Assembly: GCF_026151205.1 (NCBI RefSeq)
Contig: NC_087080.1
Span: 817,812 to 877,811 of the forward strand
Length of the DNA: 60,000 bases
Origin: Bolinopsis microptera
Lineage: Eukaryota; Ctenophora; Tentaculata; Lobata; Bolinopsidae
Direction: 5' to 3'
Shown here: positions 12,083-23,800 of the stretch, in pieces
Position numbering within the stretch: the first letter of the stretch is position 1
Layout: each line of letters begins with the position of its first letter
Program-made: the position numbers and the translations under genes
The notes under the pieces: generated by a model
Told to the model about the DNA's origin: nothing
Seen by the model: only the letters and a program-made list of their open reading frames with translations
The model's database searches: none

Positions 12083-13567
12083 TACTTGTCATCCCGGAGA
12101 GAGATGACCATTCCGGTCATTTCTACGAGTCTACCAACCACCGACTGTTGTCCAATCGCGTCTAATAATGACAGTAGTTCACCGCATCATTAAGTACACT
12201 CTGGCCATTTCAGTGCAACCACATTTCAGGTGCTGTGCCAGCCCGCTGGAATAAGTTTGGTGTAGTGAAAATAACAAGCTTGTTTTTAGAACGCTACGTT
12301 ACGTTACTTACTGTTTTTCTGCGATTCGCTAATGTTTTTGTGATGATTTAGCAGCTTTAAAACATATTGTTATGTACAATGAGCTAGTAGAGTTGCACAA
12401 CCGAATTAATAAAATCAGGGGTCCAGGGCACAATGATCTATACTCGGATACCTCTAATTTCAAGGAGGGAAACTCCTCAATCTATTAATTGAAATGTTGC
12501 TCTCTTTTCACGTTTTCTTCAGTCCTGAGTGGTGATATAGAGTGGTCGCTTATAGTAACAATGTAGTTATGTCTCTGATCGTCCTAAATTCGGCTCCTGC
12601 TTAATGAAATTTCATCACGAACTGGCTTTGAATCAGACACAATTTGTTTTGAGTGTGGTCTTATCTTTACCTTCTGGCCTGGCTGGTTTCCTTCATTTGA
12701 TAATTCTGTTTTTCAATAGAAATTCCACGGAAAATTGATTTTTGTCGGGTGTCTCGAATTTTATCACTCTGCTTTAAAAATTATATAATTATTGATGATA
12801 TGATTGCTCTGCCTATCAATCGTATGGGTACGTGATCATCAATGGAGAATTAAGATTATAACCTGAAACTTTAAATACCAAATCAGACCTCATTATCCCA
12901 TTACCCATGTTCCAAGTTTTGTAATTTGAACCAGTTCCACCACTTCTTCCCCTGCTCACTTCCTACTTTCCTTCGTTTAAATCCTGGTTATGGGAATTTC
13001 ATGTTGTGACGTCATCAGGCCATGTTGTGACGTCATCAACACAGGACGGAACGTCACCCACACTTGCTCAACCCAGGGTGGGTGGGACATTTCGTCATGA
13101 ACGTTAATGCTGTGATCTGATGAATTATCTTATGAATTAATTCATTTCGTTTAGTAAAGCATTGCCCTTATCCATGGTATAATAAGCAGTTTAAGTTAAA
13201 CGAAAGTTTGTTAAGACCTGCTCTAACAGTGGGCACCGTTTTGTTTATCCTTAATTAGTTAATTTTAAACAGAATCTTGGTCGCATATTAACAGGGTAGT
13301 AAATACCGTGTTTCGTTTTCATATGAGCACAATTATAACCTCGTGTAGCCTCGTGTTATCCAAAATTATCCTACATTTTAATATCAACAGTAGTTTTCAT
13401 GTTACATGTTTTGTTTATGCCGTATAGTTATTTTGAGCTCTATTTAAACTATATTTAAACTTCTTAGTTCTTCCAACAACTATGACAGTTATTCATATTA
13501 ACATGGTGCCATCCATTTTCGTAACTGGCGTCAAGATATCAAGTATCTCAAAGTGTGTATGCTATTA

Positions 13568-13652
13568 ATGTATAGCAACGTGTATAGCAATGTATAGCAA
13601 TGTATAGCAATGTATAGCAATGTATAGCAATGTATAGCAATGTATAGCAATG
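13568..13652. repeat. 10-bp tandem repeat, about 8 copies
   Basis: The unit is AATGTATAGC, nearly perfect after the first copy. It lies in non-coding DNA. Confidence 0.9.
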
Positions 13653-14097
13653 TGTATTCTATTCTAAATTATGGGCCCACCACGTCGTTACCGGTACCTT
13701 AGGCCTAATTTCTAGCCTGCTCCGAGTGAAATGGCCATTTTGAACAATTGGTAATGAAGTGTGGACCAGGTGTTGTGACGTCATCAGGCCATGTTGTGAC
13801 GTCATATACACAGGACGGAACTGTGATGAAGTGTGGAAACCCTCCTTCAGGGTAACTGTACTACTCAGCTTCCGATGGAATGTTCTGGGAATGTTCCTTG
13901 TTCGTTTTAATCTTAAATTCACAGAGGTTTTACCCTCATTATTCGAGTTGTTGCCGTCACAAAAACGTCCGAAATTATTCGGCATTATCAAATATTACCC
14001 CCATTAACCAGGACTTTGTTGTTACCGCTACTACAAAAGAACGGATTCACTAATACCTGTCGTCTAACAACCCTATTTTAGCGTCACTTCTACACCA

Positions 14098-14960
14098 TAT
14101 GGTCTGACAAACATATCAAACCTTTATTTAGCATATTTTATATTCTCACTATACTATATGCCTGCAAACATAGCAAACCTTTATTTAGCATATTATATAT
14201 TCTCACTATATGCCTTCAAATATACGGGTGTTATTAGTATAGCCCAATATTTGACGGTATTACTTGTTATCCCTTCGTACTGAAGCTCACCAGTCTCTCA
14301 ATTCTCAATCTTTCTCTCTTACTGTTGCTAGGTTACTGTTGCTAGGTTACTGTTGCTATATGCCTTCAAATATATCAAACCTTTATTTAGCATATTATAT
14401 ATTCTCACTATATGCCTTCAAATATATCAAACCTTTATTTAGCATATTATATATTCTCACTATATGCCTTCAAATATATCAAACCTTTATTTAGCATATT
14501 ATATATTCTCACTATATGCCTTCAAACATACGGGTGTTATTAGTATAGCCCAATATTTGACGGTATTACTTGTTATCCCCTCGTACTGAAGCTCACCAGT
14601 CTCTCAATTCTCAATATTCCTCTCTGTTACTGTTGCTAGGTTACTGTTGCTAGGTTACTGTTGCTAGGTTACTGTTGCTAGGTTACTGTTGCTAGGTTAC
14701 TGTTTCTAGGTTACTGTTGCTAGGTTACTGTTGTTAGGTTACTGTTGCTAGGTTACTGTTGCTAGGTTAATGTTGCTAGGTTACTGTTGCTAGGTTACTG
14801 TTGCTAGGTTACTGTTGCTAGGTTACTGTTTCTAGGTTACTGTTGCTAGGTTACTGTTGCTAGGTTACTGTTGCTAGGTTACTGTTGCTAGGTTACAGTT
14901 GCTAGGTTACTGTTGTTATCCCCTCGTACTGAAGCTAACCAGTCTCTCAATTCTCAATCT
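14098..14960. repeat. Composite array: 52-bp AT-rich units plus 14-bp TTACTGTTGCTAGG units
   Basis: Two nested repeat types alternate. The 52-bp unit (TATGCCTTCAAATATATCAA... to ...ATATTCTCAC) occurs at 14098-14225 and 14350-14525. The 14-bp unit TTACTGTTGCTAGG fills 14628-14915. Between them a ~90-bp segment containing GACGGTATTACTTGTTATCC and CTCACCAGTCTCTCAATTCT is present at 14223-14310 and 14527-14614 and in part at 14908-14960, showing that the whole composite was itself duplicated. Confidence 0.9.
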
Positions 14961-15015
14961 TCCTCGTTTCTCTGTAGGACACAAAACTCCTCCATGTATC
15001 TTCTCTGAGTATAAA

Positions 15016-15113
15016 ACTAGTTTCCCTGAACTATCCCTACATCTGCCAGTGCCAGGGACTTGTTACTAGTTTCCCTGAACTTTCCCTACATCTGCCAGTG
15101 CCAGGGACTTGTT
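15016..15113. repeat. 49-bp tandem duplication
   Basis: Two near-identical copies start at 15016 and 15065 (ACTAGTTTCCCTGAAC...). No splice signals place it in an exon. Confidence 0.9.
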
Positions 15114-15722
15114 TACGCTTTGATTGTGGTGTCTGGTGGTGCATATTATGTAAATAAATATAAATATTCAGTAAAAGAATCTTCAACTGTTGGCACTTTA
15201 TATACTTTGTTCTATTTTTATTGCAATAACTCTCTTAAATTTACCGACGGCAGCCCAGTTTACTGTCGGTGAACTTTTCGGTCCACTAATTGCTAACTCA
15301 ATAAGTGGTACCTAATTTAACCTAGTTTCTTAACTTACTGTTGCTAGGTTACTGTTGCTAGGTACTCGTTTCTTAACTTACCGCTCATTATTTTGTTCAT
15401 TTAATGAGAGATATTTGTTTGTAGCATTCTTTATTTCTATTGTTGTCCATTTCGTTTTAGTTTATCCAATTATCTTTTAACCGATCAGTTTGGATGCTCC
15501 CTACAAGTGCTTTATATTAATTAGGAAATAAATCGTGTAATTATACTTATCTGCTTTGATAATAATTAGTAATTTTCATTTTTAATAACCTGTATTTGCA
15601 TTAATTAATTAAGTGTTAAATAATTACCCTTATCTAGTTCTGTGAACTGCCTCTGTCTCGTCATCCCCGGATATTTATATGATTGCTGGATTCATCAAGA
15701 GTTGCTTTAACCCTAACACAAG

Positions 15723-17828
15723 CTTCATCGTCCAAGAAACCAAACTCCAACTTCACCATGACAAGATTCAGAATAATTTGTAAGTTTGAAAAATAAAAAT
15801 ACGATTTTCATAGCTTACAATTGAGTTTCATATATAATCAGTACGTGACTTAAAGATGTTGTGTAACCGAGGGGGACTGGATGACAGAAAAGAAATAAAG
15901 TTGTCATCAGCTGCATTATTAGTTCACAGAAATATAGCGTTATATAGTGAAATATAGTGAAATATAGTGAAATATAGTGTTATATAGTGAAATATAGTGA
16001 AATATAGTGAAATATAGTGTTGATGTCTTAAGTGCCAGCTAACGGAAGATGTCGTTTGCGAATTTTTAATTATTTAACTGTGAGATAACGATTACCATTA
16101 ACATGATATAATGGGTTGGAGCGAGGAGAGGAAGTAGTCTACATTAACTCCTGCCTGCCACGTGATGCCCATATAAGGAGTGTGCTGGATCCAACTTGTT
16201 ATTTTCATGAGATGGTTCTTGGAGCCGTCAACAGAAAAATCCGTTATAATTTACGTACAGAACTTAAAACAAGTGCTGGTTAAGTTTCTAAAATGATAAA
16301 GTCTGCACAAGGAACATGATAAGATATCATTATATCACGTCATAATAATTGTTAAAATAACAGAACTACCACGATAATCTCTCCTCAATATTCATCTTAA
16401 CTACCATACAACTTTACCCAGCCCTTGCAGTGGTACCGGGTATTGTATGGGTATTGTAGTGCGAGTTCACCTCAGCGAGTGTTGTCTGGTTTTGAGGAAT
16501 TCATTGCTTCCTACACTTCCAATTATTCGTACTTGTGAAGAATTACCTAATTACCTAATTACCTCATTACCTAATTACCTCATTACCTAATTACCTCAAC
16601 ATACCCAACTATTTGCTTGGTTTTGTCGTACCCGCATACCAAGCAACTGACGACTGACGAGTGGTCCACTATGATTGTTGTGTGGTCCACATGGACAGGA
16701 TGTAAACAAGTTGTAACTATCGTTACCTGGTCTTGTCATATTTAAGTTATTATTTAAGTGGTGTCCGGGAGGAGATAATAAGTGTGATGAGAAAGCAATT
16801 AGAATCCTGACAACACTGTGATTCCAGTTGTCCTGACAACACTGTGATTCCAGTTGTCCTGACAACACTGTGATTCCAGTTGTCCTGACAACGCTGTGAT
16901 TCCAGTTGTCCTGACAACACTGTTCAAAGTTTGTATTGATTGTGGGTCGTGGCGCCTGCTAAGTGTTTAGATCTCCGATATGCTGTGATGTTGTGAAATA
17001 TTTAGTTGTCAGTGTTAAATAGTTATTATGAGTAAACATTACGAGATACGAGTAGTCGTTGTGAGTAAACATTACGAGATACGACTAGTTGTTGTGAGTA
17101 AACATTACGAGATACGAGTAGTTGTTGAGAGTAAACATCAGATCCGGGAACCTAGCTTGTCAGTTCATGATACACTAGGAAAGAGTCAGATTTGTAGTAA
17201 ATTTGGTTTCAGTATTTAAACTGAGGTATTAACGTGATGCTAATAATATTTAAATACAAATGCGAGTGTTAACAATCACCATAGCAACGCGATATAATCG
17301 TCTAAATGATGGTTATTAAAATACGTGACGATCTCCACAATTTCAGGTTGCAGTCACCGTTTAAAAATGCGATCAGGCCTAACCGAAGGACCACCACGTC
17401 AACAAACCCAGTCAGATTACGGCAGAAACTGGACAAAGAGCACAAGGAACAGGTAACTTCCAGTTGTCATGACAACAAGGAACAGGTATTTTCAGTCACG
17501 AGTTCTTGTTATTCCTTTTGACTGTTATTACTGTTATTACTTGATGTCCAGGTGGTTGTGGTAGCGGCGCCAACAATATATCAGATCACCGGTGACTGGT
17601 TACTGGTTACTGGTTACCGGTGACTGATTAGGATGTTGTGAAATGTTCAATGATTGTTGTGTGCCGCCGAATCAAGCTGACATCTTACTTATTTAACGAC
17701 TAAATACAATATCATATGTAAAATCCGCTTGTTCTAAATCAACGCATTATTTGATCAGGATGAGAAAGAGAACGTGCTGAAGAGAGCCGAATCTAAGAAC
17801 CCTGGAGCAGTTTCCCACTGGAAGAAAG
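15723..17828 (+). CDS. SVIL: SVIL exons 1-3 found: basic, disordered pre-gelsolin region
   Basis: Exon 15723-15779 is the least certain: a short frame ([14 protein letters not shown]) ending at a GTAAGT donor in phase 2, which fits the phase needed by 17347-17452. The second exon encodes a basic tract with [14 protein letters not shown], resembling the NPV/L-rich motifs repeated before the villin-like part of supervillins. The third (17759-17828) encodes [20 protein letters not shown] and ends at GTAAGC. An ATG at 17306 is in frame with the second exon through its acceptor, so an internal start there is an alternative. The 8-bp array ACCTGGTT starts 18 bp beyond the third donor. Confidence 0.6.
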
Positions 17829-20800
17829 GTAAGCTGAACCCTCATCTTACCTGGTTACCTGGTTACCTGGTTACCTGGTTACCTGGTTACCTGGTTACCT
17901 GGTTACCTGGTTACCTGGTTACCTGGTTACCTGGTTACCTGGTTACCTGGTTACCTGGTTACCTGGTTACCTGGTTAATGTTAGGTTTCTGTTTCCGAGT
18001 TTTAGAATTGTGAGCAGAGGTTGAACCCTGCTGTGTTCTGATTGGTTAATTTGTGTCACGTGGTGTGAATACTGTGCTCTGATTGGTTAGTTTGTGTCAC
18101 GTGGGCAGAGGTTGAACCCTGCTGTTTCAGACAACCCGAGAGAGAGACCTCACTCTTACACCTACGGCGGTATATACTGCGTGTGTTTTAGAGTGATCTT
18201 TACTTTTAGCCTAAAAAATTATTTTTTAAATATCGCTAAATCGTGTGGCTGCAGAGTACAGAAATTGGGTACTTTTCGTGATCTTTGTAGAGTGAGCGCT
18301 GATTTTAGTATCTGTTACTCGGTGAGTAGTAACCGACCATAACGTTTTGATTTATATAATATTTACCGATCAACAAAAAAAAAGAAAAAAAAACGGTCAA
18401 CAAAATGTTGGAAGGTCTTATTCTATCTAACACGGGATACTTTCAGCTTCTTCGGGTAAATAACAGTTTGATTGTAGGTATTTTGTGGGCATTCTGTGCT
18501 ATATTGTGGAATGTAGTTGTGGCTTCTGGTGGCATCTGTCATCTTCTGGGCAGTTTGCGCCATATTTTGGCATTGTGCCATATTTTGGCATTGTGCCATC
18601 TTTTGGCATTGTGCCATCTTTGGCATTGTGCCATCTTTTGGCATTGTGCCATCTTTTGGCATGGTATGCGGTGTTTACAGAGGTGGAGTGGCATGATATT
18701 TTATAAAAACAAATATTTGCTTGTTGAATTAACTGACTTGGTTATGGTCTGCTGCGAGTGTCAAAGTAAGGTTTCTGTGAGATTGAGAGTTAGAAAATGA
18801 AAATACTGTCTCATTTATTGCGGTTGATTGCAGTAATTTGAACAACGTAGGAGAAGTGAATACGTGACTTTGGAAAGATTACTCAGGTCTTTAGTATATA
18901 ACTAGGTTATGAAAAGTAAGCTGATTAATAATAACTAAAAGGAAAGAGCAATATTAAAGTATTTTGTTCGATTACAAATATTAAAAATAAGTGTTAAATA
19001 TTATTTGTTTCACTGCACTCTGCTATACTAGAGTATTATCTGTTGTAATGTACCTAATAACATTAAGATTCTAAATACGGTTTGTTTACAGAGGAAAGTT
19101 TAACTGTTCACTTCTGCACGTGTAGCAGCTGGGTTCCTCAAATCACCATGGAAACAGTTACCCTACTACCGAATATCATGATTCATGCCATGTTGTAGAA
19201 ATACGACTCAGTTCAGCCTTTTGCAAATCTGCAAACAAAATGCCATGTTGTAGGAGTATAAAATGACTTTCTTTCACCATTTTTAAAATTCATTGACGGC
19301 CAAGAGAATAAAATGTGTAGGTGACCAAAAAAGGCTAAATTGGCACAATAAAAGTGCAGGGACCCCATAAGTGTGCAGCGGGGGCGACAGATTGTTTTTG
19401 GCGATAAAGTTCTAACTTATAGTTCCTATGGTAAAAGTAAATTACATTCTATGATAACATATGGTAACATATGGTAACATATGGTAACATATGATAACAT
19501 ATGGTAACATATGGTAACCCCATATCGGCACGTGTTGTACATAGAAAGGTGACTAGAAACAAACAATAGTAGCAATGTTGTGTCAAGTGGTGTGAATACT
19601 GTGTTCTGATTGGCTAGTTTGTGTCACATGGTGGTATATTCAATGAAAGTTGTGGTCAGCTCAGACCACGTAAAATGTGTGTGGGCTACGTGTTAAATTG
19701 TTTTGAACAGTGTTGAGAAAACCTCTTGTTTTCCTTGTGCTTCATGCACTGTAGCTCTGTGAAGGTGTAAACTCTGCTCATGTGTGCTCCAAAATATCTC
19801 AAAACGTGAATGTCAAAACGATTTCAAACTTTAGAGTGTCCAGACTTAGTGAGTCCAGACTAAACCGAAGTCCCTCGTGTAGACTAAAACGAGCCCATGA
19901 TGACAGATTTTGTACCATGGTACACAGAAAAGTCGGGATTAGAAATATATTTCATTCAGAAATAGCGTGCCATGAGGTAATATAGATATACATTTTAGTC
20001 AGGAAGGGACCAATTTAGGAATGGAGACTTGTGTATACTGTATAGATACACATTTGAGTCAGGAAGGAATACCTAAATCTGAGGAATAGGGCTTCACAAA
20101 TACCACCTATTACTGAAAATTTCTTTAGTGCGGCTATAGAGCTTCCCTTACGAACGGAGAGGTTTAACACGGTCGTGTTGAACAGGAGGATCACAACGGT
20201 TTAAAACTTGATGATCTGTGAAGTGAGCGTGAGGTGAGGTCACTGTGTGCGTTTTGAAATGGAAGGGAGAGAAATACTGTTGAGAAATTCCTGAGGAAGT
20301 CCCAGGGTTGAATGTTTTTTAAGTTTGCTCCTGGAAGCTGACGTAAGTAGTATATGATGCATCATATACTACTGACCTATACTGTTTGTTCTCCCTTGAG
20401 AAATGTAAAAAGTAACGCTCTGTCTTGTTGGAAATCAAAAAGAGAAGTTAAGCATGCTGCATCTAGAATATGATTTGGATTGAAGAGAACTTGTTCTTAA
20501 CTTATTGCTCCCTTCATCACATCTAACAGTTTCTAAAACTAAACACAAAGGAGTCCCTCGAATCATAATCCTTACAAACAATTCATTTCAGCTCGTCTAG
20601 CAGCATCAGCTATCAATTATTATACAAGTCTCACTAAACTAACATGTGACGTAATAGTGACGTAATAGTGACCTAATAGTGACGTAATAGTGACGTAACA
20701 TTTCAGCTCGTCTAGCAGCGTCAGCTATCAACGGACTGCAGATGAAGATAGACTTTGCAAGTGCTGCGCGCGGTCTGCGCAAGACTGAGAAGCGCGCTGA

Positions 20801-23800
20801 CGGCACCGCAAAGGTCAGCAAGGCAGCGGGTGAGGAGTCTTGTGTAGAGTCTCATTTCCCTGAGAAAATGCTCCTTTTGCTCAAGGGAAGGAAGAACGTG
20901 AGTCAACTGAACACTTTGTCCGGGGAGATCATAATCATTCAGGAGGCAAATTATCAGTCGATTACGAAATCAAACTGCAGTTATTTAATCAACGGCACAC
21001 CTTTAATAACAATCATCATATATTATAAAAGTGTCACTAAACTAACATGCTACTAGTAACATGGTACTACTAACAGGTACAATGTGCTCTTGTTGAATGC
21101 AAGGTTTCGTCTCTTAACAGCGGAGACGTCTTCCTCCTACTCCACAAAGACGAGCTCTTCCATTTCGTTGGCGAAGAAGCCAACGTTCACGAAAAAGCAA
21201 AGGTTAGTTTTTAAATGATATTTACATTTTACTTTTAGTTGATGTTAATATGTAAGTTTCTTGTAAGAAACGCCATAAAAATGGTATCGTCAATTAATTA
21301 TTTGTCGTCAATTTGATGACGTCGTCAGTTTAATCTCCTCTACATCCAACGATAACGTCAATGCCCCCTCAGGGAAATGATCTGGTAGACCGTATCATTC
21401 GTAATAAGGAGATGGGTTGCACAGCCACTAAATGTGTCTCACTGCAAGAGAAAGATATGGATATGTGCAACAGAAGTTTTAAACGTTTCTTCGAACTTCT
21501 TGGTGGTCGTCCCCCTATTGCAGGTAACTTAAATCCCTTTCATTTCGATATCAATTGTACATTTTTAATTCTCCAACTGAATCAAGTGGGAGCTTTCTTC
21601 AAGCCAGACTTTTCTGTCCGTTGTCAGTTGTAAGGGGGTTGTATTTCAACCATAGAATAGAACTCCTACAGTCCAAGGATCAGACCTCATTATGAATTTT
21701 AAAAGCTACATAAATTAATATAATTATATTAATATAATTATATTAATATTATTATGTTATGCAGACGAGCCCTTAGAGCATTAGCGTAACTTATCCAGAA
21801 ATCCACATGGAAATTATAAATTATTTGTGCCGTCTATGAAAATCGCATACTCTTGAAAAATTGCATACATTACACAAGAGAGTATAGTTAGGGTCTGTTA
21901 TAAATATTAATACTTCTGTGGGATTAATTCACGCTTTACAGGCAACTATTCAGCAAATCACTATATCGCCTGATCGAGCGGGAAAGTATTTGCTTAGTTA
22001 CTATCTACTATACATCTAGTTACTATACTATCTACATCTAGTTACAATACTATTTACATCTAGTTACTATCTAGTTACTATCTAGCTACTATCTAGTTAC
22101 CATCTAGTTACTATCTAGCTACTATCTAGTTACCATCTAGTTACTATCTAGTTACTATCTAGTTACTATCTAGTTACTATCTAGTCACTATTTAGTTACT
22201 ATCTACAATCTACATCAACAGAGCAATAAGAGCTGAACCTCAGAGGGCTGCTAGTATAGGGTAGTATATTATATAGCCCGCTGTTAGATACAATACTCGG
22301 ATAAACATTGTGGAATGTAAAACATCACATTACTAGTTACATACTGACAAGAGTCACATACCTTCATGTAGAATGTAGATCTACCTTTATTTTTAATAAC
22401 AATAGATTTGCATACTGGTGAGCAGGTGAGGGGGTGAACCATATTCCTCTGACAAGTGCGAGCGAATAATCAGCTTCTATCACAGTAGTCAGTACAGTAG
22501 CACTGGCCTTTAAAATAAAGATCACGTGACAAAAAAAATAGGTTCACCAGATAGATCACATGTTAAACTCACAGATAACAGAGGATATAAGGCTAACATA
22601 ACATTTTCCCTTGTGTATTTCACCAGTACACAATTGTAGATACCAATATGGGAGGTCCATGTGAAATGTGATACAGATTGTTCATTACCCGTGTTCCTTT
22701 CTGTTAAACTACAAATGAGACCCAGGTTGTACCTTGTATCATGTAAATCATTACAAATTCATTACGCGGTGGATGACGTGATCACGTGACCACGTGATTA
22801 CGTGACCACGTGATGACTGTGTTTAAAGTCATGCAAATCACGCGCGGCAGCGTACGCGGCGGCTTTACTATTTCTAGGGTGGATTTATCATTTAGGTCAA
22901 GGTATTTGTGGAATTAGCTTTGATTGGAAAATTCCATCAGTGAGATCAGAATTTGTTGTCGGATTCATTAGGGGCATTAAATCGTGCTTCAGCATTACAT
23001 TTATACATTATGTCAAAACATTTTTCGTCATTGATCATCGATAACTGACAAACATTAAATTAATTTATCCAAATATTCCATTTAAGGATGCACGATTCAG
23101 AATTTTTGACAAGTGAAAACATGTTTGGTATTTGGAAATTTGTGATAGTAATTTGGAAGCCTAGATAAAAATAGCTTTCCCGGAATTATTGACACTGATT
23201 CATTTTCTACCTTACAACACTGAATCGAAGAAGTGATAAGAACCATAAATTTTTGATATTTTGGTTTCATCATTCATGCTAACAGCGACAAACCGTCGAA
23301 TGACCATTGCTCAATAATAATCAGTAACTACACATATCTCCAGATCCACGTTTATTGAATTTAAATATGCCCATAGCCCCTGCATATGCTCCAGCATAGG
23401 TCCCTGCATAGGTCCCTACATAGGTCCCTGCGTATCAAGAGCCAGGTTTCCCTTTGTTTCCCCAAGATACACACAACTACCTTGCTCCTTCATAAAGATA
23501 CACACAACTAGGATCCGGTTCTGATTGGTTTAAATTTGCAGCATCCTGATTGGCTGGTACAAGTCACGAGATGGATTCTCCTTCGCTGATTGGTCGGCGA
23601 GTGGCAGGTAGTGAGTACACGGGATAAATCTTATTATTAACCTCATTTGGGAGGTAAGGACCCGGAATATACTCCTGTTCATTAGATTGGGGGACCTGTG
23701 GGGCCAGAACTTCTTTTAATTGTGCTGAAATGGATAAGATTTGTTATTATGGTATTCAATTTGAGTTAATAATAGCCTAAAAGTGGAGCATACCCGTAAC

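Larger units (their letters stand above)
9405..15722. other. Long non-coding stretch with repeats
   Basis: I find no exon here that I can defend. Contents are a GGTAAC-rich block (9712-9745), a SINE-like insertion between direct repeats (11164-11508), a CT microsatellite (11992-12079), a duplicated block with two TGACGTCA sites per copy (13003-13051, 13772-13820), a 10-bp array (13568-13652), a complex AT-rich array (14098-14960) and a 49-bp duplication (15016-15113). It may be an intron or the 5' flank of the supervillin gene. Confidence 0.5.

Noticed and set aside
14977-15153. Possible exon after TTTCTCTGTAG
   Set aside because: The frame stays open about 170 nt through a 49-bp duplication but there is no usable donor and no resemblance to supervillin.
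18405-18800. Plus-strand frame of 131 codons with LALCHL repeats
   Set aside because: Middle part is the 18-bp array; the frame lies within an SVIL intron whose flanking phases join without it.
22778-22813. Alternating CACGTGA/GTGATTACGTGACC run as a regulatory cluster
   Set aside because: It contains E-box-like CACGTG words, but this is a short simple repeat in an intron with no further support.
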